Positions 1-8,077 of a DNA stretch of 64,000 nucleotides are shown piece after piece (position 1 is the stretch's first letter; each line of letters opens with the position of its first letter). The stretch is from Roseibium marinum. Lineage in GTDB: Bacteria > Pseudomonadota > Alphaproteobacteria > Rhizobiales > Stappiaceae. The position numbers were made by a program, and so were the translations under genes. The notes under the pieces were generated by a model, which searched no databases, was not told where the DNA came from, and was given only the letters and a program-made list of their open reading frames with translations. Location: positions 62,001 to 126,000 of the forward strand of contig NZ_PPCN01000012.1 of the NCBI RefSeq assembly GCF_002906165.1, read 5' to 3'.

Positions 1-43
1 CTTGACTTTTATTCGGGGAAAATCGGGAGGACAGTACAGCAAG

Positions 44-1306
44 ATGGACACACCTGAACTCTATCGCCCCTTGACCCCAGAAGAGCTTGGAACCCGCCTG
101 TCGGCAGTGCCCGTGATTGCCGGGCGCGTCGGATCCGATCCGTCCCGATGGACGGTGAAAGAAGTCGGCGACGGCAACCTGAACCTGGTTTTCATCGTGG
201 AAGGGCCGCAAGGCGCGGTGGTCGTCAAGCAGGCCTTGCCCTATGTGCGCCTGGTCGGAGACAGCTGGCCGCTGCCGCTCTATCGCGCCTATTACGAAAA
301 CCACGCACTTGTCCGGCAGGCGGAGCGCGATCCGGGGTCCGTGCCGGAGATCTACCATTTCGACAAAGTGCAGGCGTTGATCGTGATGGAGTATCTTTCA
401 CCCCACAAGATCCTGCGCCGCAAGCTGATCGACGGTGAGATGGTCGAGGGCCTCGGCGGCTTCCTGGGGCGCTTCTGCGCCCGCACGGCGTTCCGCGGCT
501 CGGAGCTCTCCATGAAGAGCGCCGACAAGAAGAAGGACGTCGGCCTGTTTTCCGGCAATGTCGAGATCCCGGCTATCACCGAGGCGCTGGTTTTCACAGA
601 TCCCTATTACGACGCGAAGATGAACCATCACACGCCGGACCTGGATCCCGTGGTGGCCGAACTGCGCGGGAACCCGAAGCTGAAGGCGCGGGCGCAGCGC
701 ATGTTCATGAAGTTCGCTTCCAACACGGAAACGATGCTCCATGGCGATCTGCACAGCGGGTCGATCATGTCGACGGAAACCGAAAGCAAGATCATCGACC
801 CTGAATTCGTTCAATACGGACCCATGGGTTTCGATATCGGCATGCTCGTCGCCAATTTCCTGATGGCTTATTTCAGTCAGCCGGCGCATCGCGACGCCGC
901 CGGGCTGGAGCCGTATCAGGAGTGGATTCTCACGATCATCGACGAGGTGTTCGCCTCCTTCGAGACCGAGTTCAGGACCCTCTGGGAGAACGAACGCACT
1001 GGCATGCTCTATCCCGCCGCGTTGTTCGAGGACCAGGGCCAGCCCAGCGGTGGCATCTGCGAGGACCTGCTGGCGGACATCCGCACCGACGCGCTCGGCT
1101 TCTGCGGCATCGAGATGCACCGCCGCACGCTGTCGCTCGCCCATAATGCCGATTTCGAGGACATCGAGGACACCCAAGTGAGAAGCCGTCTCGAAGCCCG
1201 CAACCTGGCCATGGGCGCGGAGCTCATTCTGCGCGCCGGGGAGTTCGGCTCGACAGCGTCGCTTCTCGATCTCGCCCGCCAATTCAATGCAAAGGACATC
1301 CTATGA
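44..1306 (+). CDS. mtnK: S-methyl-5-thioribose kinase
   Basis: Phosphorylates 5-methylthioribose (and probably 5-deoxyribose) at C1, the entry step for salvage of S-adenosylmethionine by-products. The 420-residue length is normal for MtnK. The aminoglycoside-phosphotransferase-like fold shows GDGNLN (residues 42-47) in the nucleotide-binding loop, a lysine near residue 62, the catalytic HGDLHSGS segment (233-240) and the metal-binding DPEF (252-255). I chose the ATG at 44 because GGGAGG lies 13 nt upstream; an in-frame TTG at position 2 would add 14 unlikely residues. The stop overlaps the mtnA start as ATGA, so the two are translationally coupled. The window begins just upstream, so the promoter is not visible. 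Confidence 0.93.
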   Translation: MDTPELYRPLTPEELGTRLSAVPVIAGRVGSDPSRWTVKEVGDGNLNLVFIVEGPQGAVVVKQALPYVRLVGDSWPLPLYRAYYENHALVRQAERDPGSVPEIYHFDKVQALIVMEYLSPHKILRRKLIDGEMVEGLGGFLGRFCARTAFRGSELSMKSADKKKDVGLFSGNVEIPAITEALVFTDPYYDAKMNHHTPDLDPVVAELRGNPKLKARAQRMFMKFASNTETMLHGDLHSGSIMSTETESKIIDPEFVQYGPMGFDIGMLVANFLMAYFSQPAHRDAAGLEPYQEWILTIIDEVFASFETEFRTLWENERTGMLYPAALFEDQGQPSGGICEDLLADIRTDALGFCGIEMHRRTLSLAHNADFEDIEDTQVRSRLEARNLAMGAELILRAGEFGSTASLLDLARQFNAKDIL

Positions 1307-2412
1307 AGGTCAACGGCACACATTACCGCTCGCTTTGGTGGGATGAGGACCAGTCCGCCCTGCAGATCATCGATCAGCGCTGGCTGCCGCACGATTTCCG
1401 CATCCAGCAGGTCGATACTCTGCGGGATTTCGCCGATGCGATTGTGGAAATGCGGGTTCGCGGAGCGCCGCTGATCGGGGCGACCGCCGCTTACGGCATG
1501 GCGCTGGCCGCCCGGATCGATCCGTCCGACGCCCATCTGGACGAAGCCTTCGAGTATCTCGACAAGACCCGCCCGACGGCGATCAACCTGCGTTGGGCGC
1601 TCAACCGCTGCCGCACCCGGCTGAAGACCCTGCCCGAAGACGAGCGTGCCGCAACCGCCCTGAAGCTGGCGCATGAGATTTCCGACGAGGATGTCGAGAT
1701 CAACCGAAGGATCGGTCTCAACGGCCTGGAGATCATCCGCAAGATCGCGGCGACCAAGCAGGATGGCGAACCCGTCCGGCTGCTGACCCATTGCAATGCC
1801 GGCTGGATCGCCACCGTCGACTGGGGCACGGCGACAAGCCCGATGTATCACGCCCACGATGCCGGCATCCCGATCCATGTCTGGGTTGATGAGACCCGTC
1901 CGAGGAACCAGGGAGCGCTCACCTCGTGGGAACTCGGCAGCCACGGTATCCCGCACACCTACATCACCGACAATGCCGGTGGTCATCTGATGCAGCATGG
2001 CCTTGTCGACATGGTCATCGTCGGCACGGACCGCACCACCCGCAGAGGCGACGTGTGCAACAAGATCGGCACCTATCTGAAGGCGCTGGCAGCCAGGGCA
2101 AACGATGTGCCCTTCTATGTGGCCCTCCCCTCCCCGACCATCGACTGGACGGTGGACAACGGCGTCGTGGAAATCCCCATCGAGGAGCGTAACGAGCGCG
2201 AAGTCACGCATATTCAGGGTCTGACGGCGGAGGACACCATCGGCCAGGTTCAGGTGACGCCGCCCGGCACGCCTGGCGGCAATCCGGCCTTCGATGTGAC
2301 GCCGAACCATCTGGTCACCGGTCTGATCACCGAACGCGGTGTTTGCGAAGCGAGCGCCGAGGGGCTTGCCGGTCTGTTTCCCGATCTCGCCAATCTCGAA
2401 AAGAGCGCATGA
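1303..2412 (+). CDS. mtnA: S-methyl-5-thioribose-1-phosphate isomerase
   Basis: Converts methylthioribose-1-phosphate to methylthioribulose-1-phosphate (an eIF2B-like fold). The 369 residues carry RGAPLIGATAAYG (53-65), THCNAGW with the catalytic-type Cys164, the DETRP...QGA segment, and GTDR with Asp243 followed by GDV.NKIGTY. Cys164 and Asp243 match the known Cys/Asp pair of the family. TDRTTRRGD is a little unusual compared with the common ADR..NGD form. It overlaps mtnK by 4 nt and the downstream regulator by 4 nt (ATGA at both joints), a compact operon. In kinase-type clusters it can also act on 5-deoxyribose-1-phosphate. Confidence 0.95.
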   Translation: MKVNGTHYRSLWWDEDQSALQIIDQRWLPHDFRIQQVDTLRDFADAIVEMRVRGAPLIGATAAYGMALAARIDPSDAHLDEAFEYLDKTRPTAINLRWALNRCRTRLKTLPEDERAATALKLAHEISDEDVEINRRIGLNGLEIIRKIAATKQDGEPVRLLTHCNAGWIATVDWGTATSPMYHAHDAGIPIHVWVDETRPRNQGALTSWELGSHGIPHTYITDNAGGHLMQHGLVDMVIVGTDRTTRRGDVCNKIGTYLKALAARANDVPFYVALPSPTIDWTVDNGVVEIPIEERNEREVTHIQGLTAEDTIGQVQVTPPGTPGGNPAFDVTPNHLVTGLITERGVCEASAEGLAGLFPDLANLEKSA

Positions 2413-3404
2413 CGCCGGGCCCCGGCAGATCATCCCGGTCGGGCGATGCGAAAACCGTCACCCGCACCCGGTCCCAGGACGAGGCGATCATCGAGGTGAC
2501 CTGGTGCTACTATCAGGACGGCATGAACCAGAACGAGATCGCCGAACGGCTCGGCATCTCGCGCGCGACGGTGGTCAATTACCTGTCCGAGGCGCGGCGA
2601 CGGGACTACGTCCGGATCACGCTCGACAGCGACATTTTCCGCGACCAGCAACTGGCCCGTGCCCTCGTGGACCGGTTCGGCCTTCGCGACGCCATTGTCG
2701 TGCCTTCCTCCCCGGACGGGGCGGACCAGTCGCTCGACCGGGTGACCCGGGTGGTGTCCGACTGGCTGCCAAGCCTGCTGGAGCCGGGCGACCGCCTCGG
2801 GGTGGCATGGGGCGAGACCGTCTACCGGGTCGCGGAAGCAGCCCCCCGTGTCACCATCGATGGGCTGACCGTCGTGCAGCTTGTCGGATCGCGGCCCGCC
2901 GCGCTTGGATTCGCCGCCGAAACCTGCTCGGCCACGCTGGCGCGCCGCTACGGTGCCCACTGCGTCAACCTGCATGTGCCGCTGCTGCTCTCGGACAAAC
3001 AACTCGTCGACCGTCTCAAGCAGGAACCGGTGATCCGCGAGCAGCTCGAGGCCGTCGCCGACTGCAACAAGACCATCTTCGCCTGCGGCACCTGCACCGC
3101 CGGCAGCCACGTGGTCCATGCAGGGCTGCTCGACCGGTCCGAAGTGGATGCCTGCGCCGAAAAGGGCGCGATCGGTGTCATTTGCGGCCGGCTGATCGAT
3201 CACGAAGGCAACCCTGTCATGCGGGAGATCGAAAACCGCATGATCGCCGTCACACTCGACCAGATGAAAAACAAGGACATGGGCCTGCTGGTCGGCTCCG
3301 GTCCCGAGCGGGCAAAACCCATGCTGGCCGCCATTCGCGGCGGATACGCCACCCATGTCGCCACCTGCTCGCAAACCGCGGCGGAAATGCTGGAGCTCGC
3401 GTAA
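2409..3404 (+). CDS. SorC/DeoR-type sugar-binding transcriptional regulator
   Basis: A 331-residue regulator with an N-terminal helix-turn-helix (about 40-62, NQNEIAERLGISRATVVNYL) and a long C-terminal sugar-phosphate-binding domain of the SorC/CggR type (LGVAWGETVY, VVQLVGSR and CGTCTAGSH segments). It sits between mtnA and the aldolase with a 4-nt overlap upstream and a 4-nt gap downstream, so it is probably the local regulator sensing a phosphorylated intermediate such as methylthioribulose-1-phosphate or DHAP; the ligand is inferred. The ATG at 2409 overlaps the mtnA stop. An earlier in-frame ATG lies inside mtnA and is less likely. Confidence 0.85.
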   Translation: MTPGPGRSSRSGDAKTVTRTRSQDEAIIEVTWCYYQDGMNQNEIAERLGISRATVVNYLSEARRRDYVRITLDSDIFRDQQLARALVDRFGLRDAIVVPSSPDGADQSLDRVTRVVSDWLPSLLEPGDRLGVAWGETVYRVAEAAPRVTIDGLTVVQLVGSRPAALGFAAETCSATLARRYGAHCVNLHVPLLLSDKQLVDRLKQEPVIREQLEAVADCNKTIFACGTCTAGSHVVHAGLLDRSEVDACAEKGAIGVICGRLIDHEGNPVMREIENRMIAVTLDQMKNKDMGLLVGSGPERAKPMLAAIRGGYATHVATCSQTAAEMLELA

Positions 3405-3408
3405 AACC

Positions 3409-4074
3409 ATGCTGAAACCACCCTACCGGGACACGCCGGACCTCAGGCAAGCCATCATCGACGCCTGTCGGGACATGAACCGCCGGGGGATCAACCAGGG
3501 CACATCGGGCAACATCTCGGCTCGTGCGGACGGCAGGATGATCATCACGCCCTCGGGCGTCCCCTATGACCGGATGACGCCCGATATGCTGGTGTCCATG
3601 CCGCTTGACGGGCAGGGAGAGCCGGAAGGACCTCTGCCGCCGTCCACCGAATGGCAGTTCCACCTGGCGCTGCTGCGGGCGAAGCCGGACATGAACGCCA
3701 TCGTTCACGCCCATCCGGTGCATTGCACGGCGCTGTCCATCAACCGGGAGGAAATCCCGGCCTGCCACTACATGATCGCGCTGTTTGGCGGCAACACCGT
3801 GCCGCTGGCCGGGTATGCCCTGTTCGGCAGCGAGGATCTCGCCAACAACGTGGTCGCCGCCATGCGCGGACGGCATGGCTGCCTGATGGCAAACCACGGA
3901 GCCGTGGTTGCCGGCGAGACCCTTGAAAAGGGACTCTGGCGCCTGGAGGAACTGGAAGTGCTCGCCCGCGCCTATATCCTCAGCCGCAGCATCGGCAAAC
4001 CGCACATCCTCTCGGAAAGCGAAATCGAAAGCGTGCTGGGAGCGGTTCAGAACTACGGGCTGAAATCAACCTGA
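3409..4074 (+). CDS. FucA-like class II aldolase, candidate 5-(methylthio)ribulose-1-phosphate / 5-deoxyribulose-1-phosphate aldolase
   Basis: A 221-residue class II aldolase/adducin-domain enzyme. Zinc and catalytic residues are all present: NQGTSGNIS (29-36), Glu81 in STEWQFH, HAH at 100-102, and His163 in NHG. The overall pattern, including the C-terminal YGL, resembles L-fuculose-1-phosphate aldolase more than the dehydratase MtnB. As last gene of an mtnK-mtnA operon it fits the DHAP shunt, in which methylthioribulose-1-phosphate or 5-deoxyribulose-1-phosphate is cleaved to DHAP plus an aldehyde (an Ald2-type enzyme). MtnB, a member of the same superfamily, is the main alternative. The start at 3409 lies 4 nt after the regulator stop; a 5' extension would overlap that gene. 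Confidence 0.8.
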   Translation: MLKPPYRDTPDLRQAIIDACRDMNRRGINQGTSGNISARADGRMIITPSGVPYDRMTPDMLVSMPLDGQGEPEGPLPPSTEWQFHLALLRAKPDMNAIVHAHPVHCTALSINREEIPACHYMIALFGGNTVPLAGYALFGSEDLANNVVAAMRGRHGCLMANHGAVVAGETLEKGLWRLEELEVLARAYILSRSIGKPHILSESEIESVLGAVQNYGLKST

Positions 4075-4161
4075 TGACAAGGTCGTAGCCTCACCATCAT
4101 TCCGGACAATTGAAGCGTGAGCCGAACGACGATCCGGAACAAAATGTGTTACTCGCAGTTG

Positions 4162-4184
4162 GCCCCGGCGGTAGTAGCCGGGGC
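4162..4184 (+). repeat. Single GCCCCGGC palindrome, possible terminator
   Basis: Perfect 8-bp inverted repeat GCCCCGGC / GCCGGGGC around a 7-nt loop, followed by GGCGG, between the convergent aldolase and YHS genes. It matches one arm of the two-hairpin repeats at 7965-8029 and 29016-29079. There is no T-run, so any terminator role is uncertain. The rest of 4075-4225 shows nothing else. Confidence 0.5.
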
Positions 4185-4225
4185 GGCGGAAATCTGGAGC
4201 GTTCAGCTCTTCAGGCGGAACGCCA

Positions 4226-4720
4226 TCAGTCGCGGATGATCGGTTCCTTCAGGTCTTCCGGCTTTTTCTCGCGGATGATTTCCCAGTTCAAGGTTGCGTT
4301 CTCGATGTGGCCGGGAACGTCCTCTTCGAACCGGTCCTGCACCGTCAGGGAATTGTTGAGATAGAGTTTGCCATCGACGATAGACCAGGCTTCAGGCACC
4401 ACCGGAACCTTGAAGCCCATTGCCGCGCCAAATGCGCAGAAGCCGCCGAACTGCGGGGCGTATTTCGCCGGGTCCGCAACGAAAGCATCGCGGTTTTCGG
4501 CGGAGGCGAATTTCCAGGTCACATCGTCATAGTCCGCGGTGAAGGCATCCGATCCGGCGACCGGCTTGCCTTCGGTGAAATAGGCGACCGGATCCGTGCC
4601 GCCGATGGCGGCGCCCGACTTGGTGAACGTGGTGATTTCATCGGCTGAAGCAGTGAACGCGGCAGCGGAAAACAGCGCCGTCAGTCCCAGGAGAACGGAT
4701 TTGGAGGTGTAGAGCGGCAT
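4226..4720 (-). CDS. Exported YHS-domain protein
   Basis: A 164-residue protein with a clear Sec signal peptide (positive start, hydrophobic stretch at residues 8-22, cleavage likely after ASA about residue 26) and a YHS-type domain in the middle (GGTDPVAYF, then YAPQFGGFCAFGAAMG with one Cys). YHS domains are associated with metal binding, but the substrate here is unknown. I chose the ATG at 4720 because GGAG lies about 8 nt upstream and the signal peptide starts there; an in-frame upstream extension to 4816 would destroy the signal peptide. It is convergent with the aldolase operon. The 169-bp upstream gap to the TetR gene should hold its promoter. Confidence 0.85.
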   Translation of the reverse strand: MPLYTSKSVLLGLTALFSAAAFTASADEITTFTKSGAAIGGTDPVAYFTEGKPVAGSDAFTADYDDVTWKFASAENRDAFVADPAKYAPQFGGFCAFGAAMGFKVPVVPEAWSIVDGKLYLNNSLTVQDRFEEDVPGHIENATLNWEIIREKKPEDLKEPIIRD

Positions 4721-4889
4721 CGGGATCTCCATCAGTAGTGAATATGAACAGGTTCGGGCGCTGGCTCCGCGCTCCGCAACGAATGGAAGATGTGCCCCCC
4801 GGCAAAGGAACGCCAATCACCCTTGATCACAGGGCCGCCAACCGGTCGGGAGAAACCGTGATCGCCAGAGCCCCCAGCTCCCAGGGCGT

Positions 4890-5504
4890 TCAGATCCCGG
4901 GGAGCCCGTCCCGGGGTACCGGGTCGCGCGGCGCGACGAGGCCGAGCACCAGATAAATCGCCGTATCGATATCGTTTTGCGTGATTTTCGCGGTCCCGAA
5001 CAGCAGGCGGAAATGGACTAGGCCCAGGAGGAGATCGATCCGCGTTTCCATGTCCGCCTCGAAAGGTGTTGCGATGAAGATCTGCCGCAGCACGAGCCGC
5101 CGGGCCGTCTCCGCCTCCTCAAGCACCGGCGCGAATTCCGGAACATGGCGATAAGGGACAAGGGCCCTGACGGCTCCGCCGAGAGGTGTCTCCTGCAAGG
5201 CGGCCACCATATCCGAAAGGCATTGCCGCAAATCCCCGGCAACGCTGCCGCGCAGGGGAGCCGCGGGACCGGCGACTTGCAGGCCTTGCCCAACGGCGGC
5301 CGCTATGAGGCCCGCCTTGCCCTCATAGCGCCGATAGACCGCCTGCTTGCTGGTCCCGGCCCTGGCGGCGATCGCCGCCAGGGTGGTCTGTTCATAGCCG
5401 TTTTGCGCAAGTTCGCGGAGGGCTGCGTCCAGAAGCGCCGAGGTGACCCGCAATTCCTGCGGACGTCCTGCCGCGATAGCGTGTGTTTCCAGTGAAGGGC
5501 TCAT
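4890..5504 (-). CDS. TetR-family transcriptional regulator
   Basis: A 204-residue TetR regulator with the helix-turn-helix at about 40-61 (TTLAAIAARAGTSKQAVYRR) and an all-helical C-terminal ligand domain ending in a Pro-rich tail. The ligand is not evident. Start at 5504; longer in-frame versions run back through the operator-like repeat and are unlikely. Just upstream, 9 bp from the start codon, lies an inverted repeat (5513-5540) that could be its own operator. Divergent from gatC, and followed on the same strand by the YHS gene, which it might control. Confidence 0.88.
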   Translation of the reverse strand: MSPSLETHAIAAGRPQELRVTSALLDAALRELAQNGYEQTTLAAIAARAGTSKQAVYRRYEGKAGLIAAAVGQGLQVAGPAAPLRGSVAGDLRQCLSDMVAALQETPLGGAVRALVPYRHVPEFAPVLEEAETARRLVLRQIFIATPFEADMETRIDLLLGLVHFRLLFGTAKITQNDIDTAIYLVLGLVAPRDPVPRDGLPGI

Positions 5505-5512
5505 GCAATCAA

Positions 5513-5540
5513 TATTCCGGTTCCAGCCAGTACCGGAATA
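5513..5540. promoter_or_regulatory. Inverted repeat, probable TetR operator
   Basis: Perfect 9-bp arms TATTCCGGT (5513-5521) and ACCGGAATA (5532-5540) separated by 10 bp, directly upstream of the TetR gene and inside the 165-bp divergent gap to gatC. The size and position suit autorepression by the adjacent TetR protein. Confidence 0.5.
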
Positions 5541-5669
5541 GGCATATTGGCATTCCAGTGCAAGCAGGAAGGCTTGAATAGAAGGACGCTGGCCCGCTAA
5601 CACAGGGACAACCGCAATGTCGCCGGTATCTTGCCGGGTCCGGCGCGGATCGAACCCAACGAGGAAAAC

Positions 5670-5957
5670 ATGTCAGTAGATACCGACACGGTAAAACGCG
5701 TTGCCCATCTCGCCCGGATCAAGGTGAGTGAAGAGGACGCCACCCGCATGACCGGCGAACTGAACGCCATCCTGGGCTTTGTCGAGCAACTGGACGAAGT
5801 GAACATCGACGGTGTCGAACCACTCAACTCCGTGGTCGAGCAGACCATGAAGAAACGTCCGGACGGTGTCACCGACGGCAACAAGGCCAGGGACATCATC
5901 GCGAACGCCCCGGCCAGTGAAGACAATTTCTTCATCGTGCCGAAAGTCGTCGAATAA
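5670..5957 (+). CDS. gatC: Asp-tRNA(Asn)/Glu-tRNA(Gln) amidotransferase subunit C
   Basis: A 95-residue GatC, the small subunit that wraps around GatA and GatB in the amidotransferase making Gln-tRNA(Gln) and/or Asn-tRNA(Asn). The typical start DTDTVKRVAHLARI, a middle NAILGFVEQLDEV and the end FFIVPKVVE are seen. The ATG at 5670 has GAGG 6 nt upstream. gatA follows after one intervening acetyltransferase gene; gatB is not in the window. Confidence 0.95.
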   Translation: MSVDTDTVKRVAHLARIKVSEEDATRMTGELNAILGFVEQLDEVNIDGVEPLNSVVEQTMKKRPDGVTDGNKARDIIANAPASEDNFFIVPKVVE

Positions 5958-5973
5958 TCGGGCACAGGCCGGG

Positions 5974-6450
5974 ATGAGCACCTCCTGCCACGCTACCATT
6001 GCTGTCGAGAGCCCCTTGAGCGAGGACATGCGCGCCATGATCGGCGAACTGAACGCCATTCTCCGCTCTCTGACGCCGGAAGAGGCCAACTACGCCATGA
6101 ATGCTGAAGACATGGCCGGACCGGAAACGTCGGTTTTCGTCGCCCGTATCGAGGGACAGGCGGCGGCCTGCGGTGCGCTGCACCGGCACGAGGATGGTAT
6201 CGGCGAACTCAAGCGCTTCTATGCCCGCCCGCAGTTCCGGGGTCTTGGGCTGGCGCACCGGATCCTCGATCATGTGACAGAGCTCGCGGCCAGGGAGGGC
6301 CTCACGGACCTCGTGCTGGAAACCGGACACAACTATGAGGCCGCGCGGCGGCTCTATGAGCAGGCCGGTTTCACCGAGTGCGGCCCGGTGCTCGATTATC
6401 CCGAAAATCCCTATTCCGTTTTTTACACACGGCCGCTCAGGGCCGCCTGA
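5974..6450 (+). CDS. GNAT family N-acetyltransferase
   Basis: A 158-residue GNAT with a recognisable acetyl-CoA-binding motif A (ELKRFYARPQFRGLGLAHRI) and the C-terminal Y-x-x-x-GF segment (RRLYEQAGFTECG). Substrate unknown. It lies 16 nt after gatC and 12 nt before gatA on the same strand, so it is co-transcribed with them. Start chosen at the ATG at 5974; a longer in-frame ORF overlaps gatC. Its placement between gatC and gatA may have no functional meaning. Confidence 0.85.
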   Translation: MSTSCHATIAVESPLSEDMRAMIGELNAILRSLTPEEANYAMNAEDMAGPETSVFVARIEGQAAACGALHRHEDGIGELKRFYARPQFRGLGLAHRILDHVTELAAREGLTDLVLETGHNYEAARRLYEQAGFTECGPVLDYPENPYSVFYTRPLRAA

Positions 6451-6462
6451 AAGATCAAAGTC

Positions 6463-7947
6463 ATGACCGATCTCACCAAACTCACCATTGCCGAGGCCCG
6501 CGACGGCCTGAAGAACAAGGACTACACGTCCCTGGAGCTCACCGAGGCATTCATCGGCAACATTGAAGCCGCCAACGCCTCCCTCAACGCCTATGTGACG
6601 GTCACCGCCGACAAGGCCCGCGACATGGCAAAAGCCTCCGACGCGAAACTTGCCAAGGGCGACGGCGGGGCGCTGGAAGGTATTCCGCTCGGCATCAAGG
6701 ACCTGTTCGCCACCAAGGGCGTCCACACCCAGGCCTGCAGCCATATTCTCGACGGCTTCAAACCGCCTTACGACTCCACCGTGACGTCCAACCTGTGGGC
6801 GGACGGCGCCGTCATGCTCGGCAAGCTGAACATGGACGAGTTCGCCATGGGTTCCTCCAACGAGACTTCCTATTATGGCCCGGTGGTCAATCCTTGGCGC
6901 AAGCAGGGCTCCAACCAGGATCTGGTTCCGGGCGGTTCCTCGGGCGGGTCCGCCACCGCCGTTGCCGCGCGCATGTGCATGGGGGCGACGGCGACCGACA
7001 CCGGCGGTTCCATCCGCCAGCCGGCCGCATTTACCGGCACCGTCGGCATCAAGCCGACCTATGGCCGCTGCTCGCGCTGGGGCGTCGTCGCCTTCGCCTC
7101 CTCTCTCGATCAGGCCGGCCCGATCGCCCACACGGTGCGCGACAGCGCCATCCTTTTGAAGTCCATGGCCTCCGTCGATCCGAAGGACACGACTTCAGTC
7201 GATATCGAGGTGCCGGACTATGAGGCCGCCATCGGCAAATCCGTGAAGGGCCTCAAGATTGGCATTCCGGCGGAATACCGCATGGACGGCATGCCCGGCG
7301 AAATCGAGGAGCTTTGGCAAAAGGGCATTCAGTGGCTGAAGGATGCGGGGGCCGAAATCGTCGACATCTCCATGCCGCACACCAAATACGCCCTGCCGGC
7401 GTATTACATCGTCGCGCCCGCGGAAGCCTCCTCGAATCTTGCCCGCTATGACGGCGTCCGCTACGGTCTGCGCGTGCCGGGCAAGGACATCCTCGAAATG
7501 TACGAAAACACCCGCGCCGAGGGTTTCGGCGAGGAAGTCAAGCGCCGCATCCTGATCGGCACATACGTGCTGTCGGCCGGTTACTACGACGCCTATTACC
7601 TGAAGGCCCAGAAGGTTCGCACGCTGATCAAGCGCGATTTCGACCTTGCCTGGCAGAACGGTGTCGACGCGATCCTGACCCCGGCAACCCCTTCCGCGGC
7701 CTTCGGCGTCGCCGACCAGGAGCTGCATTCCGATCCGGTCAGGATGTACCTGAACGACATCTTCACCGTTACCGTGAACATGGCCGGCCTGCCGGGCATT
7801 TCCGTACCCGCCGGCCTCGACAAGGACGGCCTGCCCCTCGGCCTTCAGCTGATCGGCAAGCCCTTCGACGAAAGCACCCTGTTTCAGGTTGGACAGGTCC
7901 TTGAGGACGCCGCCGGATCGTTCGAGCCGGAAAAGTGGTGGGGTTGA
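6463..7947 (+). CDS. gatA: Asp-tRNA(Asn)/Glu-tRNA(Gln) amidotransferase subunit A
   Basis: The 494-residue amidase subunit that releases ammonia from glutamine for tRNA-dependent amidation. The Ser-cisSer-Lys triad is intact: Lys79 in GIPLGIKD, the cis-Ser near 159 in PGGSSGGSA, and Ser183 in TDTGGSIRQPA. Length is normal. Start at the ATG 6463, 12 nt after the GNAT stop. A two-hairpin palindromic repeat follows 18 nt after the stop. Confidence 0.97.
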   Translation: MTDLTKLTIAEARDGLKNKDYTSLELTEAFIGNIEAANASLNAYVTVTADKARDMAKASDAKLAKGDGGALEGIPLGIKDLFATKGVHTQACSHILDGFKPPYDSTVTSNLWADGAVMLGKLNMDEFAMGSSNETSYYGPVVNPWRKQGSNQDLVPGGSSGGSATAVAARMCMGATATDTGGSIRQPAAFTGTVGIKPTYGRCSRWGVVAFASSLDQAGPIAHTVRDSAILLKSMASVDPKDTTSVDIEVPDYEAAIGKSVKGLKIGIPAEYRMDGMPGEIEELWQKGIQWLKDAGAEIVDISMPHTKYALPAYYIVAPAEASSNLARYDGVRYGLRVPGKDILEMYENTRAEGFGEEVKRRILIGTYVLSAGYYDAYYLKAQKVRTLIKRDFDLAWQNGVDAILTPATPSAAFGVADQELHSDPVRMYLNDIFTVTVNMAGLPGISVPAGLDKDGLPLGLQLIGKPFDESTLFQVGQVLEDAAGSFEPEKWWG

Positions 7948-7964
7948 GCCGCAATCGCCCTGCC

Positions 7965-8029
7965 GTCCCGGCCTTGAGCCGGGACCTTTACGCAGAGTCT
8001 GTCCGCAGGCCCCGGCGCAAGGCCGGGGC
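7965..8029 (+). repeat. Two-hairpin palindromic repeat (doublet), copy 1
   Basis: First hairpin GTCCCGGC / GCCGGGAC (7965-7985) with loop CTTGA; 23-nt spacer; second hairpin GCCCCGGC / GCCGGGGC (8009-8029) with loop GCAAG, then GGCG. The same composite occurs in the opposite orientation at 29016-29079. It is REP/BIME-like and may also end gatA transcription. Confidence 0.7.
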
Positions 8030-8077
8030 GGCGCTCGAAAAGGAATAGCCGGTTCATGACATCTGGAAACCCCGCCC

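Noticed and set aside
1009..2433. A 474-codon minus-strand frame across mtnK/mtnA
   Set aside because: Shadow of the mtnA codons; no ribosome site and no family resemblance.
3409..4074. Calling the aldolase mtnB (methylthioribulose-1-phosphate dehydratase)
   Set aside because: Residue patterns and the YGL end favour a FucA-like aldolase, and no other genes of the mtnBCD route are present; kept as an alternative only.
4110..4364. An 84-codon plus-strand frame after the aldolase
   Set aside because: It crosses the palindrome and the antisense of the YHS gene; no similarity or start signal.
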